Assembly: GCA_019802505.1 (NCBI GenBank)
Contig: JAFMOC010000594.1
Coordinates: forward strand, 60,001 to 124,000
Direction: 5' to 3'
DNA from: Corydoras sp. C115
Taxonomy: Eukaryota; Chordata; Actinopteri; Siluriformes; Callichthyidae
DNA length: 64,000 nt
Of the stretch, positions 37,135-48,239 are shown in pieces; within the stretch, counting starts at the first letter, position 1, and each line of letters starts with the position of its first letter. A model generated the notes under the pieces. The model did not search any database. It had not been told where the DNA came from and worked only from the letters and a program-made list of their open reading frames with translations. Position numbers and translations under genes: made by a program.

Positions 37135-38842
37135 TATAACACACTGCACTGTATATATTAATTACTGTGTCATTTATAATGAATCAGGTTTATTAATCTG
37201 TTTAAATAATAAAAATAAAGTCATTAACTCTGAACCTCTGAACTGTCGCTGTTTTCAGATCTAAGATCTTCATCCGTTTCGCCAGAACTCTGTTTGCAAC
37301 TGAAGATGCGTATGAGATCTGTAAACATGAACTGGGTCAGAACTCAAGATTTATTAATCATGATCACTGACGAGGATGATTAAAATATAATGAAATATTA
37401 AAATTATAATATAATATTAAAATATAATGAAATATTAAAATGATGATGATGATGATGGGTTTTTACTGCAGTTGCAAAGATTCAAGCCAAATATAAAGGT
37501 TACCGAATGAGAGAAGACTTCAAGAAACAAAAGGAAGCCGGTGAGGTTGATTTATCACTGATTTATTAAAACAAACACACTGTAAATGGAATTAATTCAT
37601 TTAATTAGATGCTAATATTAATTTCTTCATCAGCTACTAAAATTGAGACGTGTTGGCGGGGAGTTCAGGCTCGTAAAGAGCGCGAGAGACGAGCCTGGGC
37701 CGTCAAAGTTATCAAGAAGTATGTGCTGTAATTACAATCTACAGAAACGAGGCTCTACCTCAGAACCTCAGAACCTCAGACCTCAGTTTGGACTCTTTAC
37801 ATTGTGGAGTTTTATAATTCTTTTTTATTGTATGTTCATTAGGTTTATTAAAGGGTACATGACGCGTGGTGAGGCTAAAACCTCAGATAACTCTGAGTAC
37901 CTGGCGTTTGTCAGACAGAGTTACCTCAACCGCCTGAAAAACCGTCTGCCTCAGAGCGTGCTGGATAAGGAGACCTGGCTCACGCCTCCCTCTGTGGTGA
38001 AGGAGGTGCGACTGTCCTCCTCTGTGGGAGGTTCACTTGGTTCAGAGTGATGGTCTCATTTCAGTAGCGTCAGTTTGAAGTGTTAATCGTCCCGCAGGCC
38101 TCAGAGATGATCCGCCGGCTGCACACCCGCTGGCTGGTGAGGCGCTACGTCCGCGGCATCACTCCTCAGAGAAAAGCTCAGGTAATTCATCATGATTATC
38201 GGGTTTTATATAAAGTTTGAGGGTTTATTGTTGTGCTGTATTTGTGTTTATATACTAAACGTAATTTATATGAAAGTGTGGCGTTGAGTTTCCTGAAAAA
38301 CGACCGTTGTGAATATTTAATGTAATTCTACCGTATAACCACAAGAGGGCAGTAAAACAGCGCTTCAGCTGCTTATAGCCGCAGTGTAAAATCAGGTGCT
38401 CAGCTTTTTGGAAAACTGTACGCTTCCAATTTTGAGTAAACAGTTTGGGGAAGGCCCTTACTGCATACAGTATGAATACATGGTTGGATTAATTTGTTGT
38501 GATTTATTGGATGAACTAGAACTGAGATTGTGAGCAACGAAGAGTGGAATCTTTTAAAGCTGAATTTTATTATCATTAAAATCACATGTGGTACATTTAA
38601 AGTTATCATTTAAATTTTAAAGAAGAAAACGAGATTAAAAATACAGTATATAGATATGTGAAATATAATATACAAGAATATACAACTACAACAATAAATA
38701 TAATATAGAATATTTTAACTATAAATATAATATATAAATATATGTATATACAGTATATAAAATAAATTTAAGAATATATATATATATATACGCTATATAT
38801 AAAATATATAAAAAATAGTATACAATAGATATAAATAGAATA

Positions 38843-38893
<51 letters not shown>

Positions 38894-39478
38894 GTAATAA
38901 TGTAATAATAATATATATATAATATATATAGAATATAACTAGCAGCATATAAAATAAATATTAAAATCTTTGATGAGCAGACTGTATCCTGATGACATCA
39001 CTGATGATGTCACGTTGTGATCTCTGATCAGCTGCAGATGAAAATGACCACCAGCTCCATCTTTAAGGGGAAGAAGGAGAGCTACCCTCAGAGCGTCGCG
39101 GTTCCGTTCGTGGAGACGCGGATCGGTCAGTACACTGTACACAGAGTCTGTAACCATGACAACCTGCTCCGGTTCCTCCTTTAACCTCCTACATGTTCTG
39201 ACAGGTGAGCAGGACATCAACCCTCACGTTCTCCAGGTGATCCGTCAGGAACGAATCAAGGTGAGTCATTGAGAAGTGACTCGGTGAATCAGAATGAATC
39301 CAGTACTCAGTACTGCGTGTGTGTTCTGCGTGCAGTACAGTGTTCCCGTGGTGAAGTACGACCGCAACGGATTCAAACCCAGGACCAGAACCTTAATCCT
39401 GACTCAGACGGCCCTCAATCTGGTGGAGGAGGCCAAGATCAAACAGAGGGTGGAGTACCGAGCGCTCAAAGGTGATCG

Positions 39479-39517
<39 letters not shown>

Positions 39518-39915
39518 CATCTGTCTGTCTGTCTGTCCATCTGTCTGTCTGTCTGTCCATCTGTCTGTCTGTCTGTCCATCTGTCTGTCTGTCTGTCTGT
39601 CCATCTGTCCGTCTGTCTGTCCATCTGTCTGTCCATCTGTCTGTCTGTCTGTCCATCTGTCTGTCTGTCTGTCCATCTGTCTGTCTGTCCATCTGTCTGT
39701 CTGTCTGTCCATCTGTCTGTCTGTCTCTGTCCATCTGTCTGTCTGTCTGTCCATCTGTCTGTCTGTCTGTCCATCTGTCTGTCTGTCTGTCTGTCTGTCC
39801 ATCTGTCTGTCCATCTGTCTGTCTGTCTGTCCATCTGTCTGTCTGTCTGTCCATCTGTCTGTCTGTCTCTGTCCATCTGTCTGTCTGTCTGTCCATCTGT
39901 CTGTCTGTCTGTCCA

Positions 39916-39956
<41 letters not shown>

Positions 39957-41511
39957 CTGTCCATCTGTCTGTCTGTCTGTCCATCTGTCTGTCTGTCTGT
40001 CCATCTGTCTGTCTGTCTGTCTGTCCATCTGTCCGTCTGTCTTACTGTGGAGAGACAGATGTTCCCTTTGAGCCACTGTAATCTGTGTCAGTTTAAACAG
40101 CAGTTTGTTCTGGTTCCTTCTGTATCATATCAGAACCTTTCTGAGTTCCTGAACTCTCAGAGTTCTGTTGGTGTGGTTCTGGTTGGTTCTGTTGGTTCTA
40201 ATGGTTCTGATGGTACTGGTTGGTTTTGATGGTTCTGGTTGGTTCTGATGGTTCTGGTTGGTTCTGGTTGGTTCTGGTTGGTTCTGATGGTTCTGTTGGT
40301 TCTGATGGTTCTGGTTGGTTCTGATGGTTCTGGTTGGTTCTGTTGGTTCTGATGGTTCTGGTTGATTCTGGTTGGTTCTGGTTGGTTCTGTTGGTTCTAA
40401 TGGTTCTGATGGTACTGGTTGGTTTTGATGGTTCTGGTTGGTTCTGATGGTTCTGATGGTTCTGGTTGGTTCTGATGGTTCTGTTGGTTCTGATGGTTCT
40501 GGTTGGTTCTGATGGTTCTGGTTGGTTCTGTTGGTTCTGATTGGTTCTGATGGTTCTGGTTGGTTCTGTTGGTTGTGGTTGGTTCTGTTGGTTCTGATGG
40601 TTCTGGTTGCTGCTGGTTGGTTCTGATGGTTTTGATGGTTCTGGTTGGTTCTAATGGTTCTGGTTGATTCTGGTTGGTTCTGTTGGTTGTGGTTGGTTCT
40701 GATGGTTCTGATGGTTCTGGTTGGTTCTGATGGTTCTGATGGTTCTGGTTGGTTCTGATGGTTCTGTTGGTTCTGGTTGGTTCTGTTGGTTCTGGTTGGT
40801 TCTGATTGGTGCTGGTTGGTTCTGATGGTTCTGGTTGGTTCTGATGTTTTTGGTTGGTTCTGATGGTTCTGGTTGGTTCTGATGGTTCTGGTTGTTTCTG
40901 ATGGTTCTGGTTGGTTCTGATGGTTCTGATGGTTCTGGTTGGTTCTGATGGTTCTGGTGATTCTGATGGTTCTGATGGTTCTTCTGTATCTGCAGGTGTT
41001 TCTGTCAGTAACCTCGGCGACACCTTCATGATCCTCCACGTGGTGTGTGAAGCTCCGAAACAGAAGGTACCTCATTCCTCACGTCACCTGACCCTGACCG
41101 CGTCCTATCCCGTCACCGGGCGCAGCGTGCTTTCCTGCCGTGCAGATGTTCCTGTTTGAAACATCTGTGTTGTGATTCAGGGGGACGTGGTGCTTCAGTG
41201 TGATCACCTGTACGAGGTCCTGACCACACTGAGCGCGCTCAGTAAGAAGCAGAGCCTCGTCAGTGTCCTGCAGGGAAGGTGAGGAGCGTTCCTCGTTCTC
41301 TAACCTGTCCTCTGATTCTGATTGGTTCCTGACGCTCTGCTCTGTCATTGTGTTTCAGTATAAAGTTTGAGATTCAGGGGGGGAGGGAGAACGCTGTGGA
41401 CTTCAGCAGCGGACAGGAAGCAGCTGTTTACAGAGACAAAAGTGGACATCTGATGGTGGTGAGTAGGGTGACCAGATGTGGGACACCAATGCAAAGCCAT
41501 TATATATATAT

Positions 41512-41552
<41 letters not shown>

Positions 41553-42240
41553 CTAATTTGTATCGTTTGTGTTGGTGGGCGCGCCCTTAACATGCGTACG
41601 CCTTCCTGATTGGACATTCAAACAGCCCGCCTCTTCCTCAATAACAAACAACACAGCCGTCCAATGACAGATTATAAAACACGCATTTCAAAAATCAAGA
41701 ATCAGAGGAACTACAGTCTGATTATAGAACTACAAAACCCATCTGTATAGAACTACAGTCTGTGATTATAGAACTACAAAACCCATCTGTATAGAACTAC
41801 AGTCTGTGATTATAGAACTACAGTCTGTGATTATAGAACTACAAAACCCATCTGTATAGAACTACAGTCTGTGATTATAGAACTACAAAACCCATCTGTA
41901 TAGAACTACAGTCTGTGATTATAGAACTACAGTCTGTGATTATAGAACTACAGTCTGTGATTATAGAACTACAAAACCCATCTGTATAGAACTACAGTCT
42001 GTGATTATAGAACTACAGTCTGTGATTATAGAACTACAGTCTGTGATTATAGAACTACAAAACCCATCTGTATAGAACTACAGTCTGTGATTATAGAACT
42101 ACAGTCTGTGATTAGAGAACTACAAATCCCATCTGTATAGTAAATGGAGCTGATAGAAAGAATAACGAGGTGGATGTAATGAAGTGACCGTCTGTAATGT
42201 TTCTGTATCACAGGTCACTCCAAGAACCAGGAACCGATGA
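30551..42240 (+). CDS. myo1h: Unconventional myosin IH; start exon not identified, 31 exons
   Basis: A single-headed, membrane-binding class I myosin motor. Exons: 30551-30706, 30780-30895, 32084-32282, 32479-32559, 32635-32814, 32900-33008, 33091-33203, 33462-33533, 33644-33763, 33971-34038, 34389-34494, 34634-34714, 35267-35358, 35437-35531, 35640-35686, 35772-35852, 35982-36087, 36234-36351, 36981-37094, 37259-37335, 37472-37540, 37634-37718, 37843-38005, 38098-38181, 39032-39125, 39205-39260, 39336-39471, 40996-41066, 41181-41278, 41359-41458, 42214-42240 (TGA). The visible product is 1037 residues. The motor has P-loop GESGAGKT (about residue 115), switch [10 protein letters not shown] and switch [14 protein letters not shown] motifs follow from about residue 705 ([33 protein letters not shown]). 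The TH1 tail contains [14 protein letters not shown] and ends VTPRTRNR. The first exon here opens in frame ([22 protein letters not shown]) without an ATG. Myo1c is the nearest alternative. Position between foxn4 and kctd10 decides for myo1h. Confidence 0.92.
30896..31065 (+). repeat. GTGTGAGT microsatellite at a myo1h donor
   Basis: GTGAGTCAGAGTGTGAGTGTGTGAG... begins at the donor itself and continues as (TG)n. The rest of the intron to 31630 is AT-rich with no feature seen. Confidence 0.85.
31633..32080 (+). repeat. 450-bp CTCTGT polypyrimidine tract before the myo1h P-loop exon
   Basis: (CT)n with regular GT and TTACT interruptions runs up to the CAG acceptor at 32081-32083. It is almost entirely pyrimidine with scattered G. 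Confidence 0.95.
33240..33450 (+). repeat. TGATCTCAGATGAT minisatellite
   Basis: About 15 units of 10-14 bp fill the short myo1h intron 33204-33461. Confidence 0.9.
34804..35153 (-). mobile_element. tRNA-derived SINE, full length
   Basis: Minus-strand copy in a myo1h intron, flanked by ACTATTA on both sides. It retains a complete tail, body and head with B box (GATTCGAACC on the plus strand). Confidence 0.9.
36390..36925 (+). repeat. GTGTGAGGACC minisatellite
   Basis: About 45 units of 11 bp (GTGTGAGGACC, GTGTGTGGACC, GTGTGCGGACC) in the myo1h intron 36352-36980. Long open frames on the minus strand are repeat artefacts. Confidence 0.95.
38411..38545 (+). mobile_element. Tc1-like transposase fragment
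   Basis: AACAGTTTGGGGAAGGCCC, then TACATGGTTGGAT and GGATGAACTAGAACTGAGAT, are in the order expected for a decayed Tc1 transposase gene. It sits in the myo1h intron 38182-39031. Confidence 0.65.
38690..38945 (+). repeat. (AT)n-rich tract
   Basis: TATATAAAATATA-type sequence including an uninterrupted (AT)n run at about 38846-38890. It could form cruciforms. Confidence 0.9.
39474..40042 (+). repeat. (CTGT)n/CCAT compound repeat in myo1h
   Basis: CTGT tetranucleotides punctuated every few units by CCAT. It starts two bases after the donor of the exon 39336-39471. Confidence 0.95.
40150..40985 (+). repeat. TGGTTCTGATGGTTCTGGT minisatellite
   Basis: About 80 decanucleotide-like units (TGGTTCTGAT, TGGTTCTGGT, TGGTTCTGTT) fill the same myo1h intron up to the acceptor near 40990. 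Confidence 0.95.
41690..42145 (+). repeat. ATAGAACTACAGTCTGTGATT minisatellite
   Basis: Units of 21-22 bp alternate between TATAGAACTACAGTCTGTGAT and TATAGAACTACAAAACCCATC in a higher-order order, in the last myo1h intron. Confidence 0.95.
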
Positions 42241-43073
42241 TCTGCAGTGGTACCCCCCCCCCCCTCAGCTGGAGGGTTTACAGCTCATGCTTTCAGCTCA
42301 GGTTCATTCCAGAACTCGGTTCCTCTCAGGGTTCCTGTACCTGGTTCCTGGTTCTGATGGAAGCCATGTGTGTAACATGTCCACAGTGATGTCCACAGAC
42401 AGACAGACAGATTTGGAAAACTGTAGAAATGTTTATTTAAGGTTAATATAAGGATTATAAATATATCTGTATGGAAAACAACCGCTCGTCTACATCTGCA
42501 CACACACACACACACACACACTGTACGAACATCTGTTTAAACATCTGCACACACACACCTGTACGAACATCTGTTTAAACATCTGCACACACACACCTGT
42601 ATGAACATCTGTTTAAACATCTGCACACACACACACCTGTACGAACATCTGTTTAAACATCTGCACACACACACCTGTACGAACATCTGTTTAAACATCT
42701 GCACACACACACACACCTGTACGAACATCTGTTTAAACATCTGCACACACACCTGTACGAACATCTGTTTAAACATCTGCACACACCTGTACGAACATCT
42801 GTTTAAACATCTGCGCACACACACACACCTGTACGAACATCTGCACACACACACACTGTATGAACATCTGTTTAAACATCTGCACACACACCTGTATGAA
42901 CATCTGTTTAAACATCTGCACACACACACACCTGTACGAACATCTGTATGAACATCTGCAGTATCCAGATCAGTACATGAACCTTTAATTAAACTAATAC
43001 AAATAATGACAAACAGGATAAGAATCTGATCTGAGATCAGACTGCAGAGTGTGTACAGTAGCTGATTCAGGAC

Positions 43074-43107
<34 letters not shown>

Positions 43108-43570
43108 AACTCTGTGCTCATGTTGAGTGACGTGTGATTCATTAAAACAGTTCAGTTCAGGCGGGACGTTACAACGCTGCCCTCTAGTGGCCATCTGCCA
43201 TTATAACACTTATATTTTCACAACATGAAAGTCATCTACAATAAAGTTACAATAAAATTATAATGAACGAACGTCAGACATGATAATGACGTCATGACCT
43301 TCAGACATGAACACACACACACACACACACACACACACGCGCGCGCTGACGGAGAACTCGGGCGATTAAAGTCCTGATCAGGAAGGACAGCAGCGCAGGT
43401 TCCTGACCGAAGCTTTAATTCTCAAACTGAACGGTCGAAGCTCATTGGTTGATATTCTGATGGTCAGTACACAGACCCCCCCCCCTCCCCTCCCCCCCCT
43501 CCCCCTGTGTGTATCCGGGACATTAAGGCACGCGGACTGTGGGTGAGGATCGGAGTTTCTGGGTGACGGG
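42241..43570. other. Convergent 3' ends of myo1h and kctd10
   Basis: No coding sequence is seen. Plus-strand AATAAA signals at 43240-43245 and 43251-43256 could serve myo1h. A minus-strand AATAAA (TTTATT at 42432-42437) could serve kctd10. If both are used, the two 3'UTRs overlap by about 800 bp. Confidence 0.4.
42490..42960 (+). repeat. ACACCTGTACGAACATCTGTTTAAACATCTGC minisatellite
   Basis: About 12 units of 35-42 bp with a variable (AC)n spacer, between the myo1h and kctd10 stop codons. Confidence 0.95.
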
Positions 43571-44342
43571 TCACTGGTGGTGATGCGTCCTGTCGTCGGG
43601 TCTTTTGATGTGGATCCTCCGCACGCGTTCCACGCGTTCCTCATCCTCCTCCTGGTGGTGTGAGCGCCCCGCGGCGCCCCCTGTAGCCTCCAGTAGTGCG
43701 TTGTCGGGGCCACGCCCGTCCTGACACTCGTACAGCAGGATGTTCAGGGTCTCCTCGTAGATCCTGGCCTCGGGAAACTCAACCTGTAATTAAATCAGCA
43801 GGTGTTTTAGATTAATTAGAGAACGTTATTAATCATCTGGATCTGTTGTTTTTAGGGACGCGCCTCCGATCAGGACTCGGCGGTATAAACGGGTCAGTGA
43901 GATGGTCACCTTGGTCTGTTTCTTCTCCGTAGCGTAGACGATGGAGGTGCAGCAGACCTCGGCGATCTTTCTGCCCTGACCGTAAAAGGACCAGCAGCAG
44001 ATCTCGTCACCGATCACGTCCTTAATGAAGAGCACGCGGCCGTTAAAGCGCAGCGAGAGTTTATCAAAGAGCTCGATGTTCTTCAGCATGTTATCATCTG
44101 AGTTACTGCACAGAGCGAGCGAGAGAGAGAGAGAGAGAGAGAGAGGTAACCGTCACAGCCTTAAAGTTAATGACCGCAGCAGTAACACACACCTGAACTT
44201 CAGAACTGCAGTGCACAGGTACGTGGTTCTCACCTGGTGTACGAGTATTTATTATTACTTCTGTTATACAGCAGTTTCACCGTCGGCTGAAAAGAGAGAG
44301 AGAGACAGACAGAGAGAGAGAGACAGAGAGAGAGAGAGAGAC

Positions 44343-44373
<31 letters not shown>

Positions 44374-46470
44374 CAGAGACACCTCATTATAATGAATCAT
44401 CCATTATCTTCCGCTTTATCCTTTATTGGGGGGGAGGGTTCCCCATGTCCATCCAGGGGAGAACGTTTCGGGTCCTGGGCAGATACACCCAGGACTGGGG
44501 AGCAATCCATCGCTGGGCACACACTCACACACACACTGTATATGGGGCAATTTAGAGAACTCATTTGACTTGATCCATGTTTTTGGACTGTGGGAGGAAA
44601 CCGGAGAACCCGGAGGAAACCCACGCAGACACGGGGAGAACATGGGAACTCCACCCAGATGGGAATTCAAACCGGGAATCCCTAGTGCTGAGAGGAGAAC
44701 ATGCTAAACCACTAAGCCTCATTATAATGATGTCATAGATATTAATAATACTATTAAATTATATCTATGGTGGTTTAGTGTTTAGCATGTTCTCCTCACA
44801 GTGCTGGGGATCCAGGTTTCATTCCTAATCTGGGTGGAGTTTGCATGTTCTCCCCATCTCCGTGTGGGTTTCCTCCTACACTCCAAAACATGTATTTAAA
44901 GTGAATTGGCTGATGTAAATTGCCCCATTAACTCAGTGTGTGTGTCCTGTGATAGACTGGTGTCTGAGTGCATCTGCCCAGCGCTCTAAACGTTCTCCCC
45001 GGACGGAGAGTATGATGTCATGAGAGTATGAGGTCATAGATGAGAGGGTTAATCAGATAAAGTAACCGGTCACATGATCATGTTTAATGTAATCTGATGA
45101 TGTCACAGATGATGTACCTTATTGGACGTGGCGATGAGTCTCTGCTCCTCTTTAGATGATGTCACCAGGGGCACTTTACAGAAGGGTTCATAGGCGTCTT
45201 TATTCTGATGAAACATAACGAGGGAGATCTTTAACGAAGATGATTCTGAGTGTGAACATTAGATCCTAAATCAGAGTACTGATTCAGATCACATGATCTC
45301 TGCTGGGTTTATATCAGCTGTTTTATCACTATGACGACAGGGTCTAATTAGTTCTACTCTGATGATGTGGGTGGATAATGTGGGTGGGTAGATGTGGGTG
45401 GATGGGGTGGAAGGTGTGGGGTGGGTGATGTGGGTGGATGATGTGGGTGGATGGTGGTGAATGTGAGTGGATGGATGTGGGTGGATGGTGGAGGATGTGG
45501 GTGGAGGATGGATGTGGGTGGAGGATGTGGGTGGAGGATGTGGGTGGATGGTGGTGGGTGGAGGATGTGGGTGGTGGTGGATGGATGGTGGTGGGTGGAG
45601 GATGTGGGTGGTGGTGGATGGATGGTGGTGGGTGGAGGATGTGGGTGGATGGTGGTGGGTGGAGGATGTGGGTGGTGGTGGATGTGGGTGGATGGTGGTG
45701 GGTGGAGGATGATGGTGGATGTGGGTGGATGGTGGTGGATGTGGGTGGAGGGTGGATGATGGTGGATGTGGATGGCGGGTGGATGTGGGATGGTGGTGGA
45801 TGTGGGTGGAGGGTGGATGGTGGTGGATGTGGATGGTGGTGGATGTGGGTGGAGGGTGGATGGTGGTGGATGTGGATGGTGGTGGATGGATGAGGGGTGG
45901 AGGTGGATGATGGTGGTGGATGTGGGTGGATGTACCTGCAGGGCAGCCTGACACTCGTCCACTAATCCCTGCACCAGGTAATACTTGGCCTCGGCGAGCA
46001 GCTCCTCCGTCTCCCTCCTGCTGTCGGGCAGCGGCACCACACCGTCACGCAGGTAATTCAGCACCGTACCAAAATGCTTTCCACACCTGTCAATCAAAAT
46101 CCACCCTGCAGACAGACAGAGGGGTTAACCAATCAGAGGACGGGACGAGGCGTCACGGCCACGGGCGGGACGTCGGTACGAGCGGCACCTTCGCTGTCGG
46201 TCAGCACCTCCATCCGGCCGCTGAACATGGCCTTCAGCATGGTGTCCTGCTTGGTGAGGGTCTGCATGGTGGTGTAGTACAGAGCTCCGCCCACATTCAG
46301 CTTCACGTACTTGGAGCTCGGGCTCGAACCCTTGAACGACGTCGTCCGGGTCGTCGCCGCCGGCACGGCCGAGCTCACCGCACTCTCACCCGACATCTCT
46401 TCCTGTGGTGACCACACACACACACACACACAGAGGATACAAATTAATTACACACACACACAATACACAT

Positions 46471-46506
<36 letters not shown>

Positions 46507-48237
46507 ACAAATTAAACACACACACACACAATACAAATTAAATACACAGACACAATACAAATTAAACACACACACACACACAGAATACAAATTAATTATA
46601 CACACACACACACAATACAAATTAAATACACAGACACAATACAAATTAAACACACACACACAGAATACAAATTAATTATACACACACAATACAAATTACT
46701 TATACACACACACTACAAATTAATCACACACACACACTACAAATTAATTACACACACACACACACAATACAAATTAATTACACACACACTACAAATTAAT
46801 CACACACACACACTACAAATTAATTACACACACACACAATACAAATTAATTATACACACACTACACACACAATACAAATTAAATACACAGACACAATACA
46901 AATTAAATACACAGACACAATACAAATTAAATACACACACACACAGAATACAAATTAATTATACACACACAATACAAATTAATTACACACACACACTACA
47001 AATTAATCACACACACACACTACAAATTAATTACACACACACACACACAATACAAATTAATTATACACACACACACACAATACAAATTAATTACACACAC
47101 ACTACAAATTAATCACACACACAACAAATTAATTACACACACACACACAATACAAATTAATTATACACACACACACAATACAAATTAATTACACACACAC
47201 ACAATACAAATTAATTATACACACACACACACAATACAAATTAATTACACACACACACACACAATACAAATTAATTACACACACACACACACACAATACA
47301 AATTAATTACACACACACACAGAATACAAATTAATTATACACACACACACACAGAGGATACAAATTAATTACACACACACAATACAAATTAATTATACAC
47401 ACACACACAATACAAATTAATTATACACACACACAATACAAATTAATTATACACACACACACAATACAAATTAATTATACACACACACACAATACAAATT
47501 AATTATACACACACACACAATACAAATTAATTATACACACACACAATACAAATTAATTATACACACACACACACAGAGGATACAAATTAATCATACACAC
47601 ACACACACAAAATACAAATTAATTATACACACACACACACAGGAACCTACAGAGAACCATAAGTCTCCATGATATAGAGGGAAGAACATACCAAACTCTA
47701 ACAGGGCAGCTAGTAACTTTTATATCAGAATCCATTTAGGTACAAACTTATAAATGTTAATTAATTAATTAGTTGATTGATTGACAGGCGGCTCGTCCAT
47801 CCTCACGACGTCCTGTTATTTACACCACCCGTATTCCGTAAAGCCCGCCCCCTATCGGCATCACCAAGGATGAGTACAGCGCTTTGATTCGCCAATTTCA
47901 CCACTAAATAAACTCTTAACCAATCAGTACTCAGTGGGCGGGACTTGTCTGAAAAGGAGTGCACGGAAAATAAACAAAGTATTCTCTTACATTAAGATTA
48001 AGATCAATAAAAACCGAACATCAGATTAATCAATAATCCTTAAATTAATCATAAAAACAGATATTTAAACAGAACAACGATGATAAAGTACAGATTATTT
48101 GTGACATCGAGAAACGCGAACAACGAGATTGTTAAAAAAAAGATTAGCATGTTTAATTAAAAACCCCATCATGTAATAAAACAACTAAATAAACAAATTA
48201 ATGTGAGATTAAAAGAGAAAAACCGTTTTATTACCAT
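43571..48237 (-). CDS. kctd10: BTB/POZ domain protein KCTD10, complete, 7 coding exons
   Basis: A substrate adaptor for CUL3 ubiquitin ligases. The KCTD10/KCTD13/TNFAIP1 group is known to target RhoA-family proteins and to bind PCNA and polymerase delta. Exons in transcript order: 48237-48235 (only the ATG), 46402-46189, 46105-45936, 45204-45118, 44286-44234, 44105-43910, 43783-43571 (TGA). The product is 311 residues (human 313). The N-terminus reads [15 protein letters not shown]. The BTB/T1 domain spans about residues 32-135 ([50 protein letters not shown]). A conserved middle ([19 protein letters not shown]) and a charged C-terminus ([13 protein letters not shown]) follow. The context, head-to-head with ube3b, is as in mammals. 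Confidence 0.95.
44116..44146 (+). repeat. (GA)n microsatellite
   Basis: A short (GA)n lies 11 bp beyond the acceptor of the kctd10 exon 43910-44105. On the gene strand it is a TC-rich polypyrimidine tract. A second GA/GACA tract spans 44290-44380, beside the next acceptor. Confidence 0.9.
44396..44716 (-). mobile_element. tRNA-derived SINE with 14-bp target duplication
   Basis: Flanked by CCTCATTATAATGA at 44382-44395 and 44717-44730. The last bases of the head (CCGTGCCGCC) are missing, so integration was slightly 5'-truncated. Confidence 0.9.
44768..45010 (+). mobile_element. Older, diverged SINE copy
   Basis: Plus-strand copy (TTTAGCATGTTCTCCTCACAG..., GGGTTTCCTCCTACA..., CCCAGCGCTCTAAACG) with many changes and small deletions and no clear tail, so it is older than the other copies. 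Confidence 0.8.
45358..45935 (+). repeat. GGTGGATG/GTGGGTGGA minisatellite at a kctd10 donor
   Basis: G-rich repeat of 6-15 bp units reaching TGTAC at 45931-45935, the donor of the kctd10 exon 45936-46105. On the gene strand it is a CACCATCCACC repeat starting just inside the intron. Confidence 0.95.
46414..47642 (+). repeat. 1.2 kb (AC)n-ATACAAATTAATT minisatellite in kctd10 intron 1
   Basis: About 50 units of (AC)4-10 plus ATACAAATTAATTA. The sequence is asymmetric and AT-rich and begins 11 bp beyond the acceptor at 46403. Confidence 0.95.
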
Positions 48238-48239
48238 AG

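Noticed and set aside
36361..37149. 262-residue His-Thr-Val-Ser repeat protein
   Set aside because: It is an artefact of the GTGTGAGGACC minisatellite and runs antisense across a myo1h exon.
39393..40229. Asp-Arg-Gln-Thr and Cys-Leu-Ser-Val repeat proteins
   Set aside because: They are products of the (CTGT)n array within a myo1h intron, open on both strands in many frames.
40125..41075. 316-residue Asn-Gln-Pro-Glu-Thr-rich frame resembling a low-complexity secreted protein
   Set aside because: It is the minus-strand translation of the TGGTTCTGAT minisatellite. It overlaps a real myo1h exon at 40996-41066 on the other strand.
41690..42145. CRISPR-like array of 21-22 bp direct repeats
   Set aside because: Units are contiguous with no unique spacers, in a vertebrate intron. 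It is a minisatellite.
42490..42960. Regular direct repeats with variable spacers, CRISPR-like
   Set aside because: The spacers are only (AC)n of different lengths and there are no associated genes.
45438..45951. Trp-Gly-Val-Asp-rich frames on the plus strand
   Set aside because: They are translations of the GTGGGTGGA minisatellite in a kctd10 intron.
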